Below are positions 1-6,296 of a DNA stretch of 11,847 nucleotides, piece by piece. Numbering within the stretch: position 1 is the first letter of the stretch; each line of letters starts with the position of its first letter. Location of the stretch: positions 1 through 11,847 of the forward strand of contig JBFHRB010000091.1 in the NCBI GenBank assembly GCA_041591915.1. The letters are read 5' to 3'. Both the position numbers and the translations under genes were made by a program. The DNA is from JBFHRB01 sp041591915. Its GTDB lineage: Bacteria > Actinomycetota > Nitriliruptoria > Nitriliruptorales > Nitriliruptoraceae. A model generated the notes under the pieces. The model was given only the letters and a program-made list of their open reading frames with translations. It had not been told where the DNA came from and ran no database searches.

Positions 1-384
1 CGGACCTGTCGCTTCCCAACCTGCAACCGCACCCGGGGACTCCACGGCCACCACATCATCCACTGGGCCAACGGCGGCCCGACCGAACTGCACAACCTCG
101 TCGCCCTGTGCGCCCACCACCACACGTTCGTGCACGAGCGCCGCTGGACCATCCACCACGATGGTCGTGGGCATGTGCGATTCGAACCGCCGATCGGATC
201 GCCCGTGCCGTCAGTCGCCGCCATGCGCCCTGGCGCGTCGCGAGCTGTCGATCGTGCTTCCGCGGAAGCAGAGCTCCAGCCTCGCTGGGACGGACGCGTG
301 CCGGACTACGACGAGTGCGTCAGCGTCCTGATGGACGCGATCGACCGGCTGGCACCACCCGACGAGTTGGTCGAGGCGGCCTGA
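1..384 (+). CDS. HNH endonuclease C-terminus (13E12/DUF222 type), 5' partial
   Basis: The reading frame is open from the first base and ends in TGA, giving 127 residues of the C-terminal part of a larger protein. Visible residues are an early C-x4-C pair (C3, C8), an H-H-I-I-H-W stretch at 17-22, N32 in L-H-N-L, and C37 followed by H39-H41. Together these are the HNH nuclease fold with a structural zinc site. This layout is typical of the actinobacterial 13E12/DUF222-HNH family, which occurs in many copies per genome; the DUF222 N-terminal half would lie outside the window. The last 80 residues are a variable acidic tail. Function beyond a metal-dependent HNH nuclease fold is unknown for most members. 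The gene converges with kstR six bases away. It is very probably an ordinary family member and not part of the steroid locus. Confidence 0.85.
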   Translation, partial: RTCRFPTCNRTRGLHGHHIIHWANGGPTELHNLVALCAHHHTFVHERRWTIHHDGRGHVRFEPPIGSPVPSVAAMRPGASRAVDRASAEAELQPRWDGRVPDYDECVSVLMDAIDRLAPPDELVEAA

Positions 385-394
385 GGCGCCTCAG
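381..394. repeat. Palindrome carrying both stop codons of a convergent pair
   Basis: CTGAGGCGCCTCAG is a perfect 14-bp palindrome. It contains the TGA of the HNH gene (382-384) and the TGA of kstR read on the other strand (391-393). There is no loop and no T-tract, so it is not a classical terminator. It could be a compact bidirectional end signal or simply the product of two close stops. Confidence 0.5.
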
Positions 395-1005
395 CGCAGC
401 AGCAGCCGGCTGGCGACCTCGAGGTCGTCGGTCATCTGCTTCGTGCTGGAGCGGCCACTGAGCCACGCGAGGATGGACGACATCCAGACCTGCTCGATCA
501 CGCGGGCGATCGCGAGGTCCTCGGCCGTCGTCTCGGCATCGGCACCGCCGTGGATCGCGCTGACGATGATGCGCGACACCTGGGCGCTCACGGCGTCCAC
601 CTCGGTCGCCGCCGAGGCATCGGCGGACATGAGGCTGCGGGTCAAGGCATCGGTGAGCTGCGGTTCGAGCTGCAGGGTCCTCGTCGCACGGCTGAGCACG
701 TTGATGACCCGGTCGGCGGGAGAATCCCCACCCGGCGGGTTCTTCTCGAGTCGGTCGGCGAGTGCCGTCAGCTGGTCGAGCATCGACGTGACGAGCAGGT
801 GCACCTTGGACGGGAAGTAGCGGTACAGCGTCCCGAGTGCGACCTCTGCCCGGTCGGCCACGTCACGCATCTGGACGGCCTCGTAGCCACCCTTCGCGGC
901 GAGCTGCAGCGCCGCGTCGAGCATCCGCTGGCGGCGCTCGAGCTGTGACGGCGACAGTTCGCTGTCGACGCCGTTGACGGTCGCGGTGGTGTCACCGTTG
1001 GCCAT
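391..1005 (-). CDS. kstR: TetR-family steroid catabolism repressor KstR
   Basis: This 204-aa TetR-family regulator has its helix-turn-helix at about residues 43-64, with the stretch K-G-G-Y-E-A-V-Q-M-R (38-47) and T-L-Y-R-Y-F-P-S-K-V-H-L-L-V (59-72). These segments, together with T-D-A-L-T-R near 120 and A-D-A-S-A-A-T-E-V-D soon after, closely follow mycobacterial KstR from memory. KstR represses the large cholesterol and steroid degradation regulon and is released by steroid-derived CoA thioesters. Two KstR-type operators lie just upstream of its own start, which fits autoregulation. It is divergent from the fadE34-type gene, the same neighbour as in Mycobacterium tuberculosis (Rv3574/Rv3573c). 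The ATG at 1003-1005 has GAGG about 5 nt upstream. The N-terminal 18 residues before the conserved region are variable. Assignment to KstR rather than a generic TetR is strong because protein, site and neighbour agree. Confidence 0.88.
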   Translation of the reverse strand: MANGDTTATVNGVDSELSPSQLERRQRMLDAALQLAAKGGYEAVQMRDVADRAEVALGTLYRYFPSKVHLLVTSMLDQLTALADRLEKNPPGGDSPADRVINVLSRATRTLQLEPQLTDALTRSLMSADASAATEVDAVSAQVSRIIVSAIHGGADAETTAEDLAIARVIEQVWMSSILAWLSGRSSTKQMTDDLEVASRLLLR

Positions 1006-1024
1006 CGATGCCTCGTCTCAGAAC

Positions 1025-1038
1025 TGGAACACGTTCTA
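1025..1038. promoter_or_regulatory. KstR operator, proximal to kstR
   Basis: TGGAACACGTTCTA matches the KstR consensus TnnAACnnGTTnnA at every fixed position. It lies 20 bp upstream of the kstR start. Read on the minus strand, its end (TAGAAC, 1038 to 1033) could serve as the kstR -10 element, which would give direct autorepression. That -10 reading is inference; the consensus match is visible. Confidence 0.8.
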
Positions 1039-1046
1039 GCACAGAC

Positions 1047-1060
1047 TAGAACACGTTCTA
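1047..1060. promoter_or_regulatory. KstR operator, proximal to fadE34
   Basis: TAGAACACGTTCTA matches TnnAACnnGTTnnA and is palindromic except for its central AC dinucleotide. It starts 22 bp after the start of the other site, about two helical turns, so both dimers would sit on the same face of the helix. Its last two bases overlap the likely -10 box of the fadE34-type gene. Confidence 0.85.
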
Positions 1061-1064
1061 TAGT
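1059..1064 (+). promoter_or_regulatory. Likely -10 box for the fadE34 operon
   Basis: TATAGT matches the sigma-70-type -10 consensus in five of six bases and lies about 54 nt upstream of the ATG, which predicts a leader of roughly 45 nt. No good -35 hexamer is visible at 16-18 bp spacing. The overlap with the operator fits repression by blocking RNA polymerase. Confidence 0.5.
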
Positions 1065-1117
1065 GGTGTCGCCTGTCTGCCACGGGGTGGCCGGGCACGA
1101 GTCGAGGGGAGAGCGGG

Positions 1118-3307
1118 ATGTCGATCGGCGTCACCGAGGAACACGCGGCGTTGGCGGAGTCGGTCCGGCGCTGGGCTGCCAAGCACGCGCCGATGGAGGG
1201 TACGCGGGAGGTCGTCGAGGCCGACACGCCGCAGCGGCCGGGGTTCTGGAACGACCTCGCCGCGCAGGGCCTGCTCGCCATGCACCTGCCGGAGGCCGTC
1301 GGCGGCGCCGGCGCGGGCCACGTCGAGCTCGCGATCGCGCTGGAGGAGACGGCCGCGGCATTGGTCCCGGGGCCGTTCCTGCCGAGCGCCCTGCTGAGCG
1401 AGTGCCTCCTCGCGGTCGTCGACTCACCCGCCGCGAAGGAGCTCCTGCCGGGACTCGCCGAGGGATCGGTCGTCGGCGCGGTCGCGCTCGCACCGGACCT
1501 CGCGCTCGCCGCTGACGGGACCGTCTCCGGTACCGCGACGCCGGTCCTCGGCGCGTCGCTGGCCGACGTGCTGCTGCTCGGCGCGACCGCGGACGACGGG
1601 ACCGTGACCTGGTTCCTCGTCGACGCCGCCGATGTCACGACCACGCTGCTCGGCTCGTTCGATGCCACGCGCCGCGCCGCGTCGGTCGAGGTCGCCGGCC
1701 TCACCCCGGCCCCCGATCGCATCCTGACCGGCCTCTCGGCCGAGCGCGTGACCGAGATCGCCGCGGCGCTGTTCGCCGCCGAGGCCGCGGGCATCGCCGC
1801 GTGGACGCTCGACACGGCGACCGAGTACGCGAAGGTCCGCGAGCAGTTCGGTCGGCCCATCGGCTACTTCCAGGCCGTCAAGCACGCCTGCGCCGACATG
1901 CTGGTGCGTACGGAGCAGGCGCGGGCCGCGGCCTGGGACGCCGCGGTCGCACTCGACGAGGACGACCAGCGCCCCCTTGCCTCGGCGGTTGCCGCAGCCG
2001 TCGCCGTCGACGCGGCGGTCACCAACGCCAAGGAGTGCATCCAGATCCTCGGTGGCATCGGCTTCACGTGGGAGCACGACGCCCACCTCTACCTCAAGCG
2101 GGCGCTGTCGCTGCGCCAGCTCCTCGGGGGTACGCAGCGGTTCCGCGCCCAGGCGGCAGAGCTCGCCCTCGGCGGGGCGCGCCGCGAGCTCGAGCTCGAG
2201 CTCCCCGGCGACGACGCCGCGCCCGTCCGTGAGGAGGTCCGGGCCTTCATCGCAGGCCTCGACGGCAAGGACGAGCAGACCCAGGTCCGCGAGGTCGCCG
2301 ACGCCGGCTACGCGATGCCCCACTGGCCCAAGCCGTGGGGGAGGGAGGCCGGCCCCGTCGAGCAGCTCGTCATCGAGCAGGAGTTCGCGGCGGCGAACGT
2401 GCCGACCGCGAAGCTCCTCATCGGCGGCTGGATCCTCCCGTCGATCATCCACCACGGCACCCCCGAGCAGCACGAGCGCTGGGTCCGGCCGACGCTGCAC
2501 GGCGAGATCGTGTGGTGCCAGATGTTCTCCGAGCCCAACGCCGGCTCCGACCTCGCGGCACTGCAGACCAAGGCCACGCGGGACGACGAGCGTGGTGGGT
2601 GGGTACTGAACGGGCAGAAGGTGTGGACCTCGCTCGCCCAGCGCGCCCACTGGGGCCTCGCCCTGGCCCGCACGAACCCCGACGCCCCCAAGCACGACGG
2701 CATCACGGCGTTCGTGATCGACATGCAGAACACCGAGGGCCTCGACATCCGGCCCCTGCGTGAGATCACCGGCGCGGCGCTGTTCAACGAGATCTTCTTC
2801 AACGATGTCTTCGTGCCCGACGACTGCGTCGTCGGCCCGGTCGATGGCGGCTGGAAGGTCGGCCGCACGACGCTCGCCAACGAGCGCGTCGCGATGTCGA
2901 GCGGCTCGTCGATGGGCCTGAGCGTCGAGGGCGTCCTCGCCGCCGTGAACGAGCACGTCGAGGAGCCGGACGCGCTGCTGCTCGACGAGGTCGGCCACCT
3001 CGTCGCCGAAGGCCAGGTCCTGAGCCTGCTCGGCCTGCGGACCACGCTCCGCCAGCTCTCGGGCACGGACCCGGGGGCCGCGTCGAGCGTGCGCAAGCTC
3101 AACGGCGTGGACAACACGATGGCCGCCGCCGAGCTCGTCCTCGACCTGCTCGGCCCGGCTGGCGCCACCACCGAGGGCCCGGCGCAGCAGGCCACCTACA
3201 TGATGCTGCAGACCAGGTGCCTGTCCATCGCCGGTGGGACGACCGCCGTGCAGAAGAACGTCATCTCGGAGCGGCTCCTCGGGCTGCCCCGCGACGACGC
3301 CAAGTAG
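1118..3307 (+). CDS. fadE34: Fused two-domain acyl-CoA dehydrogenase, FadE34/ChsE3 type
   Basis: This 729-aa protein is two acyl-CoA dehydrogenase units in tandem (about 1-350 and 365-729), close to the roughly 710 aa of mycobacterial FadE34. Such enzymes oxidise steroid side-chain acyl-CoA thioesters to the 2-enoyl-CoA using FAD. The N-terminal half keeps V-R-E-Q-F-G-R-P (240-247) and G-G-I-G-F-T-W-E-H (about 312-320) but has no S-E-P-x-x-G-S-D flavin loop. The C-terminal half has that loop (S471-D478), W-V-L-N-G-Q-K-V-W-T-S (495-505), and E589 in A-N-E-R-V-A-M, where isovaleryl-CoA dehydrogenase has its catalytic base. The E-G-T glutamate of medium-chain enzymes is glycine in both halves (G337, G706). 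So the active site appears built from the C-terminal unit, with the N-terminal unit as the non-catalytic partner, as in the heteromeric ChsE4-ChsE5 enzyme. AGGGGAGAG lies just before the ATG. Expression is likely KstR-controlled. Confidence 0.88.
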   Translation: MSIGVTEEHAALAESVRRWAAKHAPMEGTREVVEADTPQRPGFWNDLAAQGLLAMHLPEAVGGAGAGHVELAIALEETAAALVPGPFLPSALLSECLLAVVDSPAAKELLPGLAEGSVVGAVALAPDLALAADGTVSGTATPVLGASLADVLLLGATADDGTVTWFLVDAADVTTTLLGSFDATRRAASVEVAGLTPAPDRILTGLSAERVTEIAAALFAAEAAGIAAWTLDTATEYAKVREQFGRPIGYFQAVKHACADMLVRTEQARAAAWDAAVALDEDDQRPLASAVAAAVAVDAAVTNAKECIQILGGIGFTWEHDAHLYLKRALSLRQLLGGTQRFRAQAAELALGGARRELELELPGDDAAPVREEVRAFIAGLDGKDEQTQVREVADAGYAMPHWPKPWGREAGPVEQLVIEQEFAAANVPTAKLLIGGWILPSIIHHGTPEQHERWVRPTLHGEIVWCQMFSEPNAGSDLAALQTKATRDDERGGWVLNGQKVWTSLAQRAHWGLALARTNPDAPKHDGITAFVIDMQNTEGLDIRPLREITGAALFNEIFFNDVFVPDDCVVGPVDGGWKVGRTTLANERVAMSSGSSMGLSVEGVLAAVNEHVEEPDALLLDEVGHLVAEGQVLSLLGLRTTLRQLSGTDPGAASSVRKLNGVDNTMAAAELVLDLLGPAGATTEGPAQQATYMMLQTRCLSIAGGTTAVQKNVISERLLGLPRDDAK

Positions 3308-3323
3308 GAGCCGCACCCACGCC

Positions 3324-3330
3324 GAGGAGG
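3324..3330 (+). promoter_or_regulatory. Ribosome binding site fixing the LLM oxidoreductase start
   Basis: GAGGAGG lies 8 nt before the ATG at 3339. It fixes this start over upstream in-frame codons that would extend the protein into the end of fadE34. Confidence 0.75.
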
Positions 3331-3338
3331 CGCGACCG

Positions 3339-4355
3339 ATGACCGGAGACCTCAAGCTCGGACTCGCCCTCGGCTACTGGGGGCGCACCAAGCCCGACAA
3401 CTTCCTCGAGCTCGCGCAGGAGGCGGAGCGCCTCGGGTTCGACTCGGTCTGGACCGCCGAGGCCTACGGCTCCGACGCCGTCTCACCGCTGGCGTGGGTG
3501 GGCGCGCACACGAAGCGGGTCCGGCTCGGCACGGGCCTGATCCAGCTGTCGGCCCGCACGCCGGCCTCGACCGCGATGACCGCCGTCACGATGGACATCC
3601 TCAGCGAGGGCCGGTTCATCCTCGGCCTCGGGGTGAGCGGCCCACAGGTCGTCGAGGGCTGGTACGGCCAGCCGTTCCCCAAGCCCCTCGCACGCACGCG
3701 GGAGTACGTCGGGATCATCCGTGACATCTGGGAGCGTGAGGCGCCGCTGACCAACGACGGCGAGCACTACCCGCTGCCGTACCCGGGCGGGGCCGGCCTC
3801 GGCAAGGCCCTCAAGATCACCACGCACCCGGTGCGCAAGGACATCCCGATCATGCTCGGGGCGGAGGGACCGAAGAACGTCGCGCTGTCGGCCGAGATCG
3901 CCGACGGGTGGCTGCCGATCTTCTACTCGCCCGAGCGCGGACCGGACATGTACGCCGAGTCGCTGAAGGATGCTCCCGACGACTTCGAGATCGTCTGCCC
4001 GGTCACGGTCGTCGTGAACGACGACGTCGCGCAGGGCCTCGAGTTCATCAAGTGGACGATGGCGCTCTACATCGGCGGCATGGGCGCCAAGGACGCGAAC
4101 TTCCACAAGGACGTCATCGGCCGGATGGGCTTCGGCGAGGACGCGGCCAAGGTCCAGGAGCTCTACCTCGACGGGCGCAAGGAGGAGGCGATGCGCGCCG
4201 TCCCCGACGCGCTCGTCGACGAGATCTCGCTGGTCGGCTCGCCCGAGCGGATCAAGGCGAGGCTGCAGCGCTGGATCGACTCCCCGGTCACGACACTGCT
4301 GGCCGGGACCCGTGATCCGCGGGCGCTGCAGGTCCTGGCCGACGCGCTGGGCTAG
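3339..4355 (+). CDS. LLM-class F420-dependent oxidoreductase, Rv3520c-like
   Basis: This 338-aa luciferase-like monooxygenase-fold protein (TIM barrel) probably uses coenzyme F420 rather than FMN. Recognisable segments are L-G-Y-W-G at 11-15, V-W-T-A-E-A-Y-G-S-D-A (37-47), I-Q-L-S-A-R-T-P (68-75), G-L-G-V-S-G-P-Q-V-V-E-G-W-Y-G (96-110) and I-M-L-G-A-E-G-P-K-N-V-A-L (171-183). These match, from memory, the family of Mycobacterium tuberculosis Rv3520c, a gene lying within the mycobacterial cholesterol-catabolic region. Its substrate is not established; a redox step on a steroid or an acyl-CoA intermediate is a reasonable inference. It follows fadE34 by 31 nt on the same strand with no promoter between, so it is probably co-transcribed under KstR. 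Length and motifs look complete. F420 dependence is assigned by family, not by a residue seen to bind the cofactor. Confidence 0.85.
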   Translation: MTGDLKLGLALGYWGRTKPDNFLELAQEAERLGFDSVWTAEAYGSDAVSPLAWVGAHTKRVRLGTGLIQLSARTPASTAMTAVTMDILSEGRFILGLGVSGPQVVEGWYGQPFPKPLARTREYVGIIRDIWEREAPLTNDGEHYPLPYPGGAGLGKALKITTHPVRKDIPIMLGAEGPKNVALSAEIADGWLPIFYSPERGPDMYAESLKDAPDDFEIVCPVTVVVNDDVAQGLEFIKWTMALYIGGMGAKDANFHKDVIGRMGFGEDAAKVQELYLDGRKEEAMRAVPDALVDEISLVGSPERIKARLQRWIDSPVTTLLAGTRDPRALQVLADALG

Positions 4356-4406
4356 CCGCGAGGAACCCGTCCGAACGACCAGCCCGGCGGGCCGCGCGCT
4401 CCGAAC

Positions 4407-4428
4407 GTGAGGTGACCGATCCCCTCAC
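4407..4428. terminator. Weak inverted repeat after the fadE34-LLM pair
   Basis: GTGAGG (4407-4412) and CCTCAC (4423-4428) can pair around a 10-nt loop. It lies 52 nt after the LLM gene stop and before the J-like gene. The stem is short and lacks a T-tract, so a termination role is only a suggestion. The rest of the 123-nt gap shows nothing recognisable. Confidence 0.25.
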
Positions 4429-4478
4429 CACGGAGCCGGAACATCAGCCCGGAACGCCTCGCCTCTCGCATCGCCGAG

Positions 4479-4853
4479 ATGACCCACTACGAGGTCCTCG
4501 GCGTCGACGCGCTCGCCCCGCAGTCCCTCGTGGACAAGGCCGCCCGACGCTCGCTGCGCGGCCTGCACGACGCCGTCCACCACGGTCCCGTGCACGAGCG
4601 GCGTGTCCGGTTCATGGCCCTGCTGCGCGTCCACGAGGCGTACCTCGCCCTGCGTGAGCCGAACCGCCGCCGGACCTACGACGCCTGGTTGGGCTACGAC
4701 ATCGCCGATCCACTGGGCTCCACCATCGTCCCGCGCCACTCGTCCGTGGCCTGCCCGATCTGCGGGCGGACGGTCCGCTTCGACGACGGCGCCGGGCTCA
4801 CCATCGGCGATGGCGCGGCCCCGCGACCGAGCCTCGAGGGGCGGGTTGCCTAG
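4479..4853 (+). CDS. Degenerate J-domain-like protein with C-terminal CxxC
   Basis: This 124-aa protein starts with Y-E-V-L-G-V (4-9), the classic first helix of a DnaJ J domain. It continues with a basic second helix (D19-L29) and the helix H-E-A-Y-L-A-L-R-E-P-N-R-R-R-T-Y-D (52-68), the usual J-domain end. The HPD tripeptide that activates Hsp70 is absent: the aligned position reads H30-D31-A32. About 50 residues follow, with C92-P-I-C95-G, half of a zinc-ribbon-like site. Without HPD it is unlikely to stimulate DnaK ATPase and may act as a structural or adaptor J-like protein. The ATG is the only ordinary start after an in-frame stop at 4413, although its ribosome binding site is weak. GC-rich third positions support a real gene. 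It stands alone, converging with the lipoprotein gene, and shares a CTAG with it. The exact family is not recognised. Confidence 0.7.
   Translation: MTHYEVLGVDALAPQSLVDKAARRSLRGLHDAVHHGPVHERRVRFMALLRVHEAYLALREPNRRRTYDAWLGYDIADPLGSTIVPRHSSVACPICGRTVRFDDGAGLTIGDGAAPRPSLEGRVA
4850..4853. other. Shared CTAG forming two opposite stop codons
   Basis: The tetranucleotide CTAG supplies TAG for the J-like gene (4851-4853) and, on the other strand, TAG for the lipoprotein gene (4852 to 4850). The two coding regions therefore overlap by four bases. Confidence 0.85.
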
Positions 4854-5365
4854 CCACCTTGGCAGGTGTCCGAGTCCAGCCGGAGCTCACCGGCGTCGTC
4901 ACCCTCTTCGATCACCATGGTGCCGGCCAGGTCGCACCCGCCCGACGTCGGCGCGAGGCCGAACACCTCGTACCGTCCCGCCTGGAGGTCGAGCCGCACG
5001 ACCCCGTCCTCGTCCACGACACCCGTCCACTCGTCGGTGACCGTCGTCTCCTGGCGCACCTCCTCGCGGCACTCGCGACCGGGCTGTGCGCTCATCGCTT
5101 CGGCCTGATCACGCGCACGCCGCAGGGCTTCCGAGCACGACGGTGCGGACACGCTCACCGGCGAGTCGAGGATGTCGACCACGAACACGCGGTACGGCTC
5201 GCCGGGCTCGCGACGCTGCGCCGTCACCTGCAGCCCGGCTGGGTCACGCCCGTCCGCCACGGACACCGTCACCGCGACGCGACGCTCGCGGGCGGAGTCC
5301 GGCGCCCCGGGCGAACACGCACCGGACAGCGCGACCAACGCCAGGCACCCGGCGAGTACGCGCAC
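4850..5365 (-). CDS. Small secreted lipoprotein, function unknown
   Basis: This 171-aa protein has an N-terminal signal (R2, hydrophobic 3-14) ending in L-S-G-A-C17, which fits a lipoprotein processing site; C17 would be lipidated and the protein anchored outside the membrane. The mature part has four cysteines (C77, C99, C144, C168), which could form two disulfides. The region D-G-V-V-R-L-D-L-Q-A-G-R-Y-E-V-F-G-L near 120-137 reads like a beta-sandwich of the carboxypeptidase-regulatory or transthyretin kind. No catalytic motif is seen. The start is GTG, placed directly after the nurA stop (TAG then GTG), so translation is probably coupled to nurA. Why a cell-surface protein should be coupled to a DNA-repair operon is unclear; it may simply be a hitch-hiker on the transcript. 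No family is recognised. Confidence 0.7.
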   Translation of the reverse strand: MRVLAGCLALVALSGACSPGAPDSARERRVAVTVSVADGRDPAGLQVTAQRREPGEPYRVFVVDILDSPVSVSAPSCSEALRRARDQAEAMSAQPGRECREEVRQETTVTDEWTGVVDEDGVVRLDLQAGRYEVFGLAPTSGGCDLAGTMVIEEGDDAGELRLDSDTCQGG

Positions 5366-6286
5366 CTAGGCGCTCGTCGATGCCGCCGCGCGCAGCGACC
5401 GGTAGAGGAGCTGCGGGTCGCCGAGCCGCCGACGGAGCTGCCGCTCGAGCCCGGCGATCGGGTACAGGTTCTGTGGGGCGCGCGGGTCCTTGTGGGCCTC
5501 GGAAGCGAAGCGCACGAGGGCCCTCGCGGAGACGTCCGCCATCCGACGCGCCTCGTCGAGGCTGAGGTCGGCGGAGGCCTCGCAGCGCACGACACCGGCC
5601 CAGGGGTGCCCCTCGCCTCCGGGAAGGCGCAGGTACCACGCGTACCGGGACCAGCCGGTCTGGGTGACGAACAGGGGCGTCCGCTCGCCCGGGCGGAGCC
5701 GCGCGACCACCTCGTCACCCATCTTGGTGAGGTAGCGGACGCGGTGCGTCTTGATCATCCCGATGGCGCCCGGCACGTTCTGCCGGCCGCTCAGGGGCCC
5801 GTCGACGACGACGAGGTCGGCCGGATCCGAGCGCCGGGCGAGGTCGATCTCCAGCTGGCCCATGCGGTCCTGCACACCGATGACGAGGTCGTTCACGTCG
5901 TCGGAGGCGACCGCGCGGGCCGGGTAGGTGGCCGAGCGGGTCTCGATGTCGGCCGCACCGGCGAGCGTGAACAGGCCCCGCTGGACCTCGCAGAGGTCCA
6001 CGCGCGCAGTCGCGTTGCAGCGGACGGTGCCCGCGGCGTAGCTGGCGCAGATCCCGAGTGAGGTCGTGCCGTCGGGGAACGTGACCCAGATGCGCGCGTC
6101 AACGCGCCGCACCCCGTCGATGAACACGACCTCGTGCGGCGTCGGCGTCGTCGGTGACGGGGTGACCGGGGACCAGTCGGCGATGGGGACCTCGACGTTC
6201 ATGTCGACGGTCGCGCTGGACTCGAACGGCGCCGACTCGATCGGCGCCCCGTACTCGGGGGACCAGGACTCGACCGCGAACCGCAT
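5366..6286 (-). CDS. nurA: NurA-domain nuclease
   Basis: This 306-aa protein carries the NurA motif order. V-F-I-D57-G provides the first acidic residue, and D-L-V-V-V-D162-G-P-L the second. G-M-I-K179-T-H181 follows, then W218-Y-L-R220 leading to V-R-C-E236, and K-D-P-R-A-P-Q-N-L-Y-P-I (266-277) near the end. NurA proteins are manganese-dependent nucleases with an RNase H-like fold that resect 5' strands at DNA breaks, usually with the HerA translocase and Mre11-Rad50. Here the gene lies 10 nt downstream of sbcC and the lipoprotein gene abuts its stop. The first 50 residues are acidic and proline-rich at 38-50 and look like a family-variable leader. AGGGGG, 6 nt before the ATG, supports the start. 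The family call rests on motif order recalled from memory, so it is good but not certain; the nuclease residues appear intact. Confidence 0.75.
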   Translation of the reverse strand: MRFAVESWSPEYGAPIESAPFESSATVDMNVEVPIADWSPVTPSPTTPTPHEVVFIDGVRRVDARIWVTFPDGTTSLGICASYAAGTVRCNATARVDLCEVQRGLFTLAGAADIETRSATYPARAVASDDVNDLVIGVQDRMGQLEIDLARRSDPADLVVVDGPLSGRQNVPGAIGMIKTHRVRYLTKMGDEVVARLRPGERTPLFVTQTGWSRYAWYLRLPGGEGHPWAGVVRCEASADLSLDEARRMADVSARALVRFASEAHKDPRAPQNLYPIAGLERQLRRRLGDPQLLYRSLRAAASTSA

Positions 6287-6296
6287 GTCCGGCCCC

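Noticed and set aside
2072..2074. E319 in the N-terminal F-T-W-E-H motif as catalytic base of FadE34
   Set aside because: That glutamate is a general fold position in acyl-CoA dehydrogenases. The base is either in the E-G-T motif or in the E-R-V-type helix, and only E589 fits the latter.
3234..3338. Earlier in-frame start for the LLM oxidoreductase
   Set aside because: It would lie inside the fadE34 coding end, and the added residues are unlike the family. The GAGGAGG before 3339 fits the shorter protein.
1424..3355. Long open frame on the minus strand across fadE34 (over 600 codons)
   Set aside because: It is the antisense shadow typical of GC-rich codon usage. Its translation is low-complexity Arg/Gly/Leu-rich with no domain, and the plus-strand dehydrogenase motifs are unambiguous.
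4859..6061. Long plus-strand open frame opposite the lipoprotein and nurA genes
   Set aside because: Same GC-rich antisense effect; no recognisable motifs, while the minus strand has a signal peptide and NurA motifs.
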